The notes under the pieces were generated by a model that was given only the letters and a program-made list of their open reading frames with translations, ran no database searches and was not told where the DNA came from. The translations under genes and the position numbers were made by a program. A DNA stretch of 32,329 nt from Verrucomicrobiota bacterium (GTDB lineage Bacteria > Verrucomicrobiota > Verrucomicrobiia > Opitutales > Opitutaceae), in contig JACQWL010000226.1 in the NCBI GenBank assembly GCA_016209255.1, positions 1 to 32,329 on the forward strand, in the 5' to 3' direction. Shown here piece after piece: positions 8,029 through 17,108 of the stretch; position 1 is the first letter of the stretch; every line of letters begins with the position of its first letter.

Positions 8029-9774
8029 ATGGCATCGTTTCCGCACCTGGACCCGCGAAATACCAACTCCCTCTGGGCCAGCGTGCTCGTTGAGACGCTG
8101 GTGCGCTCCGGCGTGAAACACGCGGTGGTGTCGCCCGGCTCCCGCTCCGCGCCGCTCACGATGGCGTTGGCGGGCAACGCCGGCCTGGAGGCGATTCCCG
8201 TGCTCGACGAGCGATCGGCCGCGTTCTTTGCCCTCGGGCTGGCGAAACAGCGGATGCAGCCAGTGGTGCTCGTTTGCACCAGCGGGACGGCGGCGGCGAA
8301 TTATTTTCCGGCGGTCGTTGAAGCCCACGAAAGCGCCGTCCCGCTGCTCGTGATCACCGCGGACCGGCCGCCGGAACTGCGGGCGTGCGCGTCCGGCCAG
8401 ACGATCGATCAGCAGAAGCTTTACGGTGGTTACGCGAATTTTTTCCACGAACTCGCCGTGCCGGAGCTGAGCGAGCCGCTGCTGCGCTACCTGCGCCAGA
8501 CGGTGGCGCAGGCTGTGGCGCGCGCGCAGGGGCCGGCCGGCGGGCCGGTGCACCTCAACGCGCCCTTTCGCGACCCGCTGGCGCCGCTGGCCGACGACGG
8601 CGCCGCCGTGAGACTCGCTGCTGCGATCGACTGGGATATGTTTTTTTCCCACCTCGCGCCGGCTGAAGTGGCGCAGTTGGGCGCGAGGTTGCCGCGGATC
8701 TCGCCCGATGTGCACGGGGCGATTGTGGTGGGCCCGGCGCAGCCGGGCGACGTCGAGGAGTTTGTCGCGGCCACGGCCGAAATCGCCCGCCGGCTTGGCT
8801 GGCCGGTGCTGGCCGACGGACTGTCGCCGCTCCGGAATCACGCGGCCCGTTTCCCGCACCTCGTCACGTCCTACGACACCGTGCTGCGGAACGAAAACGC
8901 CGCCGAGCGGCTGAAGCCGGAGGTTGTGCTGTGCCTCGGCGGGTGGCCGGCCAGCAAGGTGCTGCGCGGATGGATCGAAGCGAGCGGGGCGACGGTCTGG
9001 CTGGCGACCGAGCGGGCGGACAATCGCGACGCGTTGCACGGCCGGACGCGCCAACTGTCGATCTCGCTGTCCGCGCTCGCGGCCTTCCTGCCGGTGGCGC
9101 AGGACGTGAATGGCTACGAACGGATGTGGGCGCGTTACGAGCAGCGGGTGCGGCCGGCGCTCGACGCCGGGCTCCTGGCCGAGACGGCGCTTTTCGAACC
9201 GAAGGCGGCGTGGCTGCTCGGGCGGCATCTGCCCGCGGAAACGCCGCTCTTCGTGGCGAATTCGATGCCGGCACGCGACGTCGAGTACGTCTGGCCGGCG
9301 GGCAACCGCGCCATCCGGCCGTTGTGCAACCGCGGCGCCAACGGCATCGATGGCACGCTTTCGACCGCGCTCGGTGTCGCGCATGACGCCGGCCGGCCGG
9401 CGGTTTTGCTGACGGGCGATCTCGCGCTGCTGCACGACACGAATGGCTTTCTGTTGCGCGGCCGGTTGCGCGGTTCGCTGACGATTGTGCTGATCAACAA
9501 TCGCGGCGGAGGAATTTTCGAGCATTTGCCCGTTGCGCAGTTCGAGCCGCCCTTCGAGGAGTTTTTCGCGACGCCGCAGGAGGCGGACTTCGGGCGGCTC
9601 TGCGGAGCCTATGGCGTCGGGCATGTGCTCGTGCGCGACTGGGCGCACTTCACGGAACTGATTTCCACGCTGCCGGCAGCCGGGATGCGCGTGCTCGAAC
9701 TGCGCACGGACCGAAAGCACGACGCGGCGCGCCGGAAGCAGCTGTTTGCGGACGTCGCGGCGGGATTGGGTTAA
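8029..9774 (+). CDS. menD: 2-succinyl-5-enolpyruvyl-6-hydroxy-3-cyclohexene-1-carboxylate synthase
   Basis: NTNSLWASVLVETLVRSGVKHAVVSPGSRSAPLTMAL, TADRPPELRACASGQTIDQQKLYG, NRGANGIDGTLSTALGVA, GDLALLHDTNG, NNRGGGIFEHLP. Confidence 0.96.
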   Translation: MASFPHLDPRNTNSLWASVLVETLVRSGVKHAVVSPGSRSAPLTMALAGNAGLEAIPVLDERSAAFFALGLAKQRMQPVVLVCTSGTAAANYFPAVVEAHESAVPLLVITADRPPELRACASGQTIDQQKLYGGYANFFHELAVPELSEPLLRYLRQTVAQAVARAQGPAGGPVHLNAPFRDPLAPLADDGAAVRLAAAIDWDMFFSHLAPAEVAQLGARLPRISPDVHGAIVVGPAQPGDVEEFVAATAEIARRLGWPVLADGLSPLRNHAARFPHLVTSYDTVLRNENAAERLKPEVVLCLGGWPASKVLRGWIEASGATVWLATERADNRDALHGRTRQLSISLSALAAFLPVAQDVNGYERMWARYEQRVRPALDAGLLAETALFEPKAAWLLGRHLPAETPLFVANSMPARDVEYVWPAGNRAIRPLCNRGANGIDGTLSTALGVAHDAGRPAVLLTGDLALLHDTNGFLLRGRLRGSLTIVLINNRGGGIFEHLPVAQFEPPFEEFFATPQEADFGRLCGAYGVGHVLVRDWAHFTELISTLPAAGMRVLELRTDRKHDAARRKQLFADVAAGLG

Positions 9775-9825
9775 CAGTTGAGGCGCCGAGGCAGCCCGGG
9801 AACCGAGCGGGGTCCCCGCCGGATT

Positions 9826-9848
9826 GATTTCAAACCAAGATTGAAATC
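9826..9848. promoter_or_regulatory. 8-bp perfect inverted repeat after menD
   Basis: GATTTCAA (9826-9833) - ACCAAGA - TTGAAATC (9841-9848); 38 bp upstream of the next ORF. Confidence 0.45.
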
Positions 9849-9886
9849 GGCGCAGGCGGCTGCAAGGTAAGTGACACCCAGACGCC

Positions 9887-10138
9887 ATGCCCGAACGAAA
9901 TCCAGATCCTACCACGGTCATCCTTGCCGAACTGATGCAGCGACTCGCGGACACCCCTTATATTCCGTTCACCATCGTCATGTCGAACGGCGACCGGCAC
10001 GAAGTGCCCACCGCAGACCATCTGACCATCACGCGACTCTTGCGCCGTGTCGAGTTGGAGACTGACGAGCCGCGTATCATCGGCATCAATCCGCTGCATG
10101 TCGCCACGATCGAGCGCGCCGGCAGACCGGCTGCATGA
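9887..10138 (+). CDS. Small conserved-type hypothetical protein (83 aa)
   Basis: Own ATG, compact fold-like sequence (PFTIVMSNGDRHEVPTADHLTITRLL..IIGINPLHVATIE). Confidence 0.6.
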   Translation: MPERNPDPTTVILAELMQRLADTPYIPFTIVMSNGDRHEVPTADHLTITRLLRRVELETDEPRIIGINPLHVATIERAGRPAA

Positions 10139-10363
10139 CGCGGCCTGGCCTTCGCCGCCTCGTGATCGTCATTCAGAGCGGAAAGCGGTAACTCGCGATG
10201 GTCGTCCGGCCGATCTGACGACGGCACTCGCTCGTCACGCGACCTAACGACGCTGTGATCTTGCGGCGGTCGACGCCAAAAAAATAAACCCGGTTGAAGT
10301 CAAGCGCGGCGGTTCATGCGGCAACTGATTCCCCGGTTGCACGGAAGAATTGGGCTCTTCAAT

Positions 10364-10421
10364 TTGCGCAACATGGCGCAAGTTGGGAGGGCATGGCGAA
10401 GAGTAACCTATTGGGTTACTC
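10364..10421. promoter_or_regulatory. Two operator-like dyads upstream of the Tat-signal TIM-barrel gene
   Basis: TTGCGC-AACATG-GCGCAA (10364-10381) and GAGTAACC-TATTG-GGTTACTC (10401-10421). Confidence 0.5.
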
Positions 10422-10512
10422 GACGCCGGCGTCGCCGAAGCAAAGATGTAAATGGGCGTACGCCGCAATCGTTGCATTTCTCGGCCCGACCGGGCACGCT
10501 GCCGCCGTCGCC

Positions 10513-11535
10513 ATGAAATCAAACCCTGCTTCCTCGACCCAATCATCCCGTCGCCGGTTTCTGACCCAACTCACCGCGATCAGTGCCGCGGTGCCGCTCG
10601 CCCGACTGACGACCGGCGCCAGCGCCGCCGAGCCCAAGAAAAAAACTGGCTCAACCGCGCCGGCGCCGGCCGCCCCCTGGGCCGGGGGGCCGACGGTCAT
10701 ACACGTATTCTCCAAGCCCCTGCACTGGCTCAGCTACGCGGAGACGGCCGCGCTCGCCAAGGAGGCGGGCTACGGTGGCATCGACTACACCGTGCGCGTG
10801 CCGCAGGGCCACGTACTGCCCGAGAAGGTGAAGGAAGATCTGCCGCGCGCCATCGACGCGGCGCGCGCCGCCGGCCTGAAGGTCGAGATGATGACCACCG
10901 AGATCACCAGCGTGCGGGACAAGCATGCCGAGACGGTGTTGCGGACCGCGGCGAAGCTCGGGGTGAAGTATTACCGGACCGGCAATTTCAACTACGACCC
11001 GAAGCTCGGCGTGATGGGCACGCTCGAGAAATTGAAGCCCGCGCTCAAGGAACTCGCGGCGCTCAACCAGAGCCTCGGCCTCCACGGCGCGATCCAGAAT
11101 CACGCCGGCCCCCGCATCGGCGGCGCCCTTTGGGACCTTTACGAACTGCTGCGTGACATCGATCCGCGCGGGCTCGGCGTCCAGTACGACATCCGCCACG
11201 CGCTCGTCGAGGGCGCGCAATCGTGGCCGGTCACGCTCCGGCTGCTCGCGCCGTGGATCAAGTGCACCGACCTGAAGGATTTCAAGTGGGAGCAGGCGCC
11301 GGGCAAGGCGACGATCGAAAACGTGCCGATCGGCGAGGGCGTCGTGCCGTTCGACGCGTATTTCAAGCTGGTCCGCGAACTGAATCTCGCCGGCCCGATG
11401 TCGGTGCACCTCGAGTACCCGCCGTTCGAGCGCTCGCCGATTTCCAACGCGGAGAAGCGCGGGCAATTCCCCGCGTTGATGAGAAAAGACCTCGGGGCCC
11501 TCAAAGGCTACATGGCCAGGCAGGGGATCAGTTGA
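10513..11535 (+). CDS. Tat-exported sugar phosphate isomerase/epimerase-like TIM-barrel protein
   Basis: Tat motif SRRRFLTQL; xylose-isomerase-like TIM barrel (AKEAGYGGIDYTVR, LGLHGAIQNHAG, GVQYDIRHALVEG, KCTDLKDFKWE, MSVHLEYPPF). Confidence 0.85.
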   Translation: MKSNPASSTQSSRRRFLTQLTAISAAVPLARLTTGASAAEPKKKTGSTAPAPAAPWAGGPTVIHVFSKPLHWLSYAETAALAKEAGYGGIDYTVRVPQGHVLPEKVKEDLPRAIDAARAAGLKVEMMTTEITSVRDKHAETVLRTAAKLGVKYYRTGNFNYDPKLGVMGTLEKLKPALKELAALNQSLGLHGAIQNHAGPRIGGALWDLYELLRDIDPRGLGVQYDIRHALVEGAQSWPVTLRLLAPWIKCTDLKDFKWEQAPGKATIENVPIGEGVVPFDAYFKLVRELNLAGPMSVHLEYPPFERSPISNAEKRGQFPALMRKDLGALKGYMARQGIS

Positions 11536-11581
11536 AGTCCAGCGGCGGCGGACAGAAATCTGGTTTGTCGGCGGGCGGAGT

Positions 11582-11767
11582 TTATAGATCCACCTTCAGC
11601 GTGGCGACGCTCCGCCCGTCGGTCGATGGGACATTCTTGATCATCTTCTGGCGCGAACCCTCGCCCACTTTGAGGATGTAAGTGCCAGCTTGGAACACCT
11701 TCGGTCGGAAGCTGCGGCCCTTGATGCGCAGTTGTTCAGGCCGCGGTGGATGGCGAAAGGTGGAAGC
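11582..11767 (-). pseudogene. C-terminal gene remnant without start, in frame after the GT39 TAG stop
   Basis: Reverse-strand translation ASTFRHPPRPEQLRIKGRSFRPKVFQAGTYILKVGEGSRQKMIKNVPSTDGRSVATLKVDL* is protein-like, has no plausible start of its own. Confidence 0.5.
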
Positions 11768-13333
11768 CTATTCCAGGCGCCAGATTCCGATGTTGCCGGC
11801 GGCAGCGATTTTCTTCCACGCACCCGGGCACCGCTTCCGGATCGCGTCCTCCTCCTCAATATCGAAAAGCGCGGCGTAAATCGGCCGGCCTGCCTTGCGC
11901 GCCAGCGCCTCATACCGGGCAAACTCCGCCGGCTCGACCGAGTCGAACAGCAGCGTGGGCAAATCGGTGTAGTAGTAAATCGACCCACTGACGTTGCAGC
12001 TCAAGATGAGGGCATTGGGGGGAACACGCTCCCGCACCAGCCGCGCCGCCTCCGCGTAGGCGCGCTCGTATCCCGGCACGTACAAGGCGTGCAGGCTTCG
12101 GGTCCAATACCAGGAGTTGCCCAGCGCCCACAGCGTGAAAACGAGCGCGACGACGGGACGAAAGGCCCGCGGCCAGCGCGCACCCGGGCCCCGTGCCATC
12201 GCCTCCACGCCAAGGAGCGCTCCGAGAATCAACGCGGGCAGCGCCGGCAGGATGTAGCGGAGGTACGTCCAGTCGTCGTGCGAATAAGCGCAGAAAAGAT
12301 AAAGCCCGACGATGGCAACGGTCACGAGGCCCAGCCCGAGCAGCTCGCGGCCACGGGTCCGGCGGTCCGCGAGCGCCGCCAACGGCAACGCCAGCACCAC
12401 CGGCGGCAGAAACAGCGCGAGCCATTTCGCGAAATGGAGCGCCGTCGGCGCGCCGTATTCGAGCGCGAAGTCGGTGAAGATGTCTCCGTAGCCGGAGCGC
12501 AACGCGCCGCCGTAAAGGTAATGATTGTAAAGTCCGAGCCAGAGGGCGCCAGGAACTCCGCCGAGGATGAAGCACCCGAGCCGCCGCACGTCGAATCCCA
12601 GCACCACGACCAGCGCGGGCGCGAGCAGCGCATTCGTTGGGCGCACGAGTACGGCGATCGCCAGCGCGGCGCCGCACGCCACCGCCCAGCGATGCGACGC
12701 ACGGCCACGCAGCGCAAAGAACAGCGCGGCCAGCGCCCACGTCGTCGCCAGCGTGTCGCTCAGGGTCTGAACCGACGCGTAAATGAAAACCGGGAAAACG
12801 GCCAGCATCGCGGCGGCCGCCCCGGCCAGCCCGAAATGCAGGCCCAGCGCGCGTGCCGTCCGGTAACACAGCCACACCGCCGCCACCGCGGCGAGCAATT
12901 GCACGACAAACGGCCCGATCTGCCAGCCCAGCAGCCGGCCGCCCAATGCGAGGTGCAGGGGAAATCCGGACGGATACGCCGGCGCCAGGTCCCGATGACC
13001 GGAGAAGCTGCAGAAACCCGCCGGCGAGAAATGGCTCCGTTTCAATTCAAGCCCGGCGAACTCGCTCGGAACGCGCAGTGCGGCGCGGACTTTGCCCGCC
13101 GCAAACAGCCGCGCGCTGTTGAGATATCCGGAGGAATCGGACCCACCCGCGACCGCGCTCATGTTCGCCGCCAAAAACATGGTGTACCCAGCCAGCGCGG
13201 CCAGGGCCAGCCGCACGAACCAGCGCGGCGCCGGCGGACGCGTCGGCGCGCTCGCGCCGGCTTCGGCCGGCCCCGGCGCCTTGACGGGGGGGAAAGGCGA
13301 TTCCCCGGCGAAGGGCGGGTCGGGTGGTGACAT
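11768..13333 (-). CDS. Multi-TM GT39/ArnT-PMT-like glycosyltransferase (paralog B)
   Basis: Polytopic; GGSDSSGYLNSARL, YPSGFPLHLALGG, VLVRPTN, RYILPALPALILGALLGVEA; strongly similar to 15401-16942. Confidence 0.8.
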   Translation of the reverse strand: MSPPDPPFAGESPFPPVKAPGPAEAGASAPTRPPAPRWFVRLALAALAGYTMFLAANMSAVAGGSDSSGYLNSARLFAAGKVRAALRVPSEFAGLELKRSHFSPAGFCSFSGHRDLAPAYPSGFPLHLALGGRLLGWQIGPFVVQLLAAVAAVWLCYRTARALGLHFGLAGAAAAMLAVFPVFIYASVQTLSDTLATTWALAALFFALRGRASHRWAVACGAALAIAVLVRPTNALLAPALVVVLGFDVRRLGCFILGGVPGALWLGLYNHYLYGGALRSGYGDIFTDFALEYGAPTALHFAKWLALFLPPVVLALPLAALADRRTRGRELLGLGLVTVAIVGLYLFCAYSHDDWTYLRYILPALPALILGALLGVEAMARGPGARWPRAFRPVVALVFTLWALGNSWYWTRSLHALYVPGYERAYAEAARLVRERVPPNALILSCNVSGSIYYYTDLPTLLFDSVEPAEFARYEALARKAGRPIYAALFDIEEEDAIRKRCPGAWKKIAAAGNIGIWRLE

Positions 13334-13383
13334 GGGGAGCGCAGCGTGGCGTAGGGCCTCGCCCGGTACGGGCGGCGGCACGC

Positions 13384-14100
13384 CTATGTCGCGATCGGCT
13401 GCTGAAGGACCACGAGATATTGCCCGCCGAGCGGCAGGTGGCGAAGCCATTTTTCGGCGCCCCGGCAGGCGCGCAGGGCGTTGGGAAAATAAAAATGAAA
13501 GGTGGTTTCCACCCAGTTGCCGCCCGCTTCCTCGCCGAGCCGGCGCGCGGCGCCGGGCTGGAGCGTGATGGCGTCGCGATCGAAGGGAATGCGCGACATC
13601 ACCCAGCGCGTGCCGGGATTGAAAGGGTTGTTTTCCCAGAAGAACCAGCAGCCGCCCGGACGCAGCAGGCGCATGATTCGCCGGGCCGCGTCGAGGCGGA
13701 GCGGTGGCGGGATGTGGTGAAACACGCCGTTGCAGTAAACCGCGTCGACCTGGTTCGCCCTCGCGGCGGATTCGGGGGCGTCCGGCGTTGACCACTCGAT
13801 GGCGAGGCCGTGCCGGCGGCGGGCCTCCGTGAGCGATGCGGTGGAAGGATCGAGCCCGATCAAGCGCGGCGCGCCAATCACCTCGCCGAGCAACGGCAGC
13901 GTGTCACCCGTGCCGCAACCGTAATCGCATACGGACCCGATCCGAAGCCCGATGCGCCGGCTGGCGTCCCGCATGATCTCGACGCGGCGGCGGGCGTAAA
14001 AATCGCGCGACTCGCCCGTCAGGCGGAGACCGCGATTGAGCGCCCCCTCGTAATCGCCGGCATAGGCATCGAAGGACGGCTTTTCCGGTGCGGCGCTCAT
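13384..14100 (-). CDS. Class I SAM-dependent methyltransferase
   Basis: VCDYGCGTGDTLPLLGE (motif I), YCNGVFHHIPPPLRLDAARRIMRLLRPGG; start overlaps GT2 stop (ATGA). Confidence 0.9.
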   Translation of the reverse strand: MSAAPEKPSFDAYAGDYEGALNRGLRLTGESRDFYARRRVEIMRDASRRIGLRIGSVCDYGCGTGDTLPLLGEVIGAPRLIGLDPSTASLTEARRRHGLAIEWSTPDAPESAARANQVDAVYCNGVFHHIPPPLRLDAARRIMRLLRPGGCWFFWENNPFNPGTRWVMSRIPFDRDAITLQPGAARRLGEEAGGNWVETTFHFYFPNALRACRGAEKWLRHLPLGGQYLVVLQQPIAT

Positions 14101-15290
14101 TTTCGCTCGAGGCTGGTGAGGCTGATCACGAAGCTGCCGAAAAACGTCTGGGCGGCGAGCGCGGTGAGGAGCAGGCCGGGCACCACGCGGCGGAGCGTGA
14201 TGGCGTAGGGAAGCTCGCCGTAATGCAGCCCCCGCCACGTCCAGAAAACGTGGCCAATGAGCAGGCCGCCGGCGATCGTGGCGACGAGGCTCAGCAGCAG
14301 CGCGCGCTCCAGCGTGAAGACGCGATAGAATTTTTCGAGAAAGGGCGACGCCGGGGCGAGATTTTCGCGCCAGGCGAAGGTCCGGGCAAAAAGCGCCAGC
14401 ATCAAGCCCTGGTAGCCGAGGAGGATCAGCACGACCGCGACGAGCAACGTATGCGGGCCGAGCGTGGCCGGGCCGAGCTTCACGCCAAACCAGGCGAGGA
14501 GGCCGGCCACCAGGCCGAACGCGAGCAGGGCGGCACTGGGAAAGAGATGCAGCCAGCGGGGGGAATAGAGCAGGAACAACCGGAGGGTGCGCCACCCGTC
14601 GTGAAATGTCCGCAGATGGGAGCCGGCGCCATCCCGGCCGTCGCGATGCAGGGTGATGGGAATCTCGGCGAGCCGCACGCGATGCAAGGCGGCTTTGATG
14701 ATCATTTCGGTCGCGAACTCCATGCCGGTGCACCGCTGGTCCATCCGCGCGGCGAAATCCCGGGTGAATCCGCGCAGCCCGCAATAAATGTCGTTCAGGC
14801 CCGTGCGGAAGAAAAGCCGCGCCAGGAGCGAAAGCGCGGGGTTTCCGATCCATCGGTGCGACCAGGGCATCGCACCGGGGGCGACGGTGCCGCCGCCGCG
14901 CGGCAGCCGGCAGCCCTGCACGAGATCGAAGCCCTCGCGCAGCTTGACGACGAAACGCGGCACGTCGCTGAAATCGTAGCTCGCGTCCGCATCCCCCATG
15001 ATCACAAAGCGGCCTCGGGCCGCCGCGATGCCCGCCATGAGCGCGCTCCCGTAGCCGCGCCGGGCCACGTTGACGATCCGGGCGCCGGCAGCCGTGGCCC
15101 GCTCGCACGAAGCATCGCGGCTGCCATTGTCGGCGACGACGACCTCGCCCGCCAGGCCCGCCGCTCGCATGGTCGCAATCGCGGACGCGACGCAGCCGCC
15201 GACGGTTTTTTCCTCGTTTAAACAGGGAATGACGACCGTGACTTCGAGATTATCGGCGGAATCCTCGGTGGGCGAGGTAGGGGATGTCAT
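14097..15290 (-). CDS. Family 2 glycosyltransferase with C-terminal TM segments (DPM/polyprenyl-type)
   Basis: EVTVVIPCLNEEKTVGGCV, VVADNGSRDAS, FVIMGDADASYDFSD; TM-rich C-terminus. Alternative start 15404. Confidence 0.9.
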   Translation of the reverse strand: MTSPTSPTEDSADNLEVTVVIPCLNEEKTVGGCVASAIATMRAAGLAGEVVVADNGSRDASCERATAAGARIVNVARRGYGSALMAGIAAARGRFVIMGDADASYDFSDVPRFVVKLREGFDLVQGCRLPRGGGTVAPGAMPWSHRWIGNPALSLLARLFFRTGLNDIYCGLRGFTRDFAARMDQRCTGMEFATEMIIKAALHRVRLAEIPITLHRDGRDGAGSHLRTFHDGWRTLRLFLLYSPRWLHLFPSAALLAFGLVAGLLAWFGVKLGPATLGPHTLLVAVVLILLGYQGLMLALFARTFAWRENLAPASPFLEKFYRVFTLERALLLSLVATIAGGLLIGHVFWTWRGLHYGELPYAITLRRVVPGLLLTALAAQTFFGSFVISLTSLERK

Positions 15291-15400
15291 CGTTGAAAAA
15301 GCGAGGCGGCGGTGCGCTCGCGCCGGGTCGTAAGCAAGAGTCGGAGGAGGCAGATCGGCGTTCGGATGGAGTGCAGCGTGCGCGGTTGCGTGAACAGGCT

Positions 15401-16942
15401 TCAATCAATTTCACCTTTCGCGCGTCGTGGCGCAAGGCGCCAAACGCCGACGTTGTCGACGGTGGCGAGGCAGAACCATTCCCCGGGACACGACTCTTGC
15501 AGCGCGCGTTGTTCTTCGTCCGCAAAAAGCAGCGCCCCGATCGTGATGCCGGCGCGTTGCGCCATCGCGGCATAGCGCGTGAACTCGGCGGGGTTGGCGA
15601 CATCCCAGCGCAACACCGGAAAATCGGTGTAATAAAAAACGGCGCCGCTCAGGTGGCAGCAGAGCACAAGCGTGTGAGGGGGAAAGCGGGTGCGGGCCGC
15701 GGCGGTTGCGGTGATGTAGACGTCTTCGTGGTGTTTGATAGAGAATACGCCAAGCGAGCGCGACCACTGCCACGACATGCCGACGGCCCAACCGGCGATA
15801 AGGACGGCGAAGACGCGGCGCAGACGCCGCGCCGGCGCGGCGGCCAGCAGGCGGGCGATCGCTTCAACACCCAGCATTCCGGCCAGAATCAACGCCGGCA
15901 GCGCCGGCAGGATGTAACGCAGGCACGTCCACGCCTCGTGCGAAAAGGCGACGAACAGGTAAAGCCCCGTGATGGAGACAAACCACCAGGCGAGCCCGTA
16001 CAGCCCGCGGGTGCGGGTGTCGCGCCGCCAGAAAGCGGCGAGAGGCAGCACCAGCAAAACGGCGGGCAGAAAAACGGCGAGCCACTGCAGGAAATACGAG
16101 GCGGCGGGCTTGAAGTACTGCAGCGCGAAAAACTCCGACCAGTCGAAATAGCCCGAGCGGAACGCTCCGCCGTAAAGCGTATGATTGTAGAACGCCAGCC
16201 ACGCAACGCATGGCACGCCACCGAGCGCGGCCCAGGTCAGCCGTCGCCCATGCAATCCGAGCAGCACCAGCAGTGCGGGCAACAGGACGATGTTCGTGGG
16301 CCGGACGAGCACGGCGACCCCATAGGCTGCTCCGCACGCCGCGGCCCAGCCGGCCTGCCGGCGGCTGCGCAGTGCGGCCCACACTGCCGCGAGACACCAG
16401 GTCGTGGCGGGCAGGTCGCTCAAGGGCTGGAGCGACGCGAAGAGCATCACCGGACACGCGGCCAGCACGACCGCAGCGGCGGCGGCGAGCGGCCAGGAGA
16501 GACCAAGCTCGCGCCCCACGGCATAGCACAGCCAGATCGCGGCAAGCGCCCCTGCCAGCTCGACGAACCGGGGCCCCCAGGACCAGCCGAGGATCTTTCC
16601 CGCGAGCGCCAGGTGCAGCGGAAATCCACTCGGGTAAGTCGGCGTCAGGTCGGAACTCATTTCCAACACGACGAATCCGAGCGGCTGAAACCACTCCGGC
16701 GGGACACCCTCCGCCGGGCCAAACCCAGGCGAGGTGCGCACGGGAACCGCCACTCGACCGGAAGCCAGCAGCCGAGCGCTGTTGAGATAGCCCGACGAGT
16801 CCGACCCGCCGGCCGCGATCGTCGAATTTACTCCGAGCAGCACCGCATAGCCGGCGAGCGCGACCACTCCGAGCCAGGCGAACCACTGCGGCGCCCGCGC
16901 GGCGGGCGGGGAGAAATGCGGATTCGCCATGTTGGAGTTCAC
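15401..16942 (-). CDS. Multi-TM GT39/ArnT-PMT-like glycosyltransferase (paralog A)
   Basis: Same architecture and motifs as 11768-13333 (GGSDSSGYLNSARL, YPSGFPLHLALAG, RYILPALPALILAGMLGVEA). Confidence 0.8.
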   Translation of the reverse strand: MNSNMANPHFSPPAARAPQWFAWLGVVALAGYAVLLGVNSTIAAGGSDSSGYLNSARLLASGRVAVPVRTSPGFGPAEGVPPEWFQPLGFVVLEMSSDLTPTYPSGFPLHLALAGKILGWSWGPRFVELAGALAAIWLCYAVGRELGLSWPLAAAAAVVLAACPVMLFASLQPLSDLPATTWCLAAVWAALRSRRQAGWAAACGAAYGVAVLVRPTNIVLLPALLVLLGLHGRRLTWAALGGVPCVAWLAFYNHTLYGGAFRSGYFDWSEFFALQYFKPAASYFLQWLAVFLPAVLLVLPLAAFWRRDTRTRGLYGLAWWFVSITGLYLFVAFSHEAWTCLRYILPALPALILAGMLGVEAIARLLAAAPARRLRRVFAVLIAGWAVGMSWQWSRSLGVFSIKHHEDVYITATAAARTRFPPHTLVLCCHLSGAVFYYTDFPVLRWDVANPAEFTRYAAMAQRAGITIGALLFADEEQRALQESCPGEWFCLATVDNVGVWRLAPRRAKGEID

Positions 16943-17108
16943 CTCTTTGGAGAAACCTGTCCGGGGAGAAAAGGAACTTCAAGCGTCGCCCGCGCGGGCG
17001 GCCAATAGCGGCACATAATCTTTCGCTCCTTGCCTCGTAAGAACTTCCCCGCTGTAACGCCATCCCGCCCCAATTTTTCCGGTTCAATCTCTCCCCAATT
17101 TCAATCCA

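Noticed and set aside
6199-9954. 1251-aa minus-strand ORF, and other long antisense ORFs (e.g. 11690-13330 +, 15284-17008 +, 15864-17813 -, 26360-27670 +, 4754-6157 -)
   Set aside because: Shadow ORFs opposite well-supported genes in high-GC DNA; Arg/Pro/Ala-rich or histidine/arginine-rich compositions without recognisable domains.
11768-11770. GT39-B TAG as a recoded codon joining GT39 to the downstream 60-aa domain
   Set aside because: The paralog ends at nearly the same place, so the GT39 stop looks natural; the downstream sequence is better explained as a separate gene remnant.
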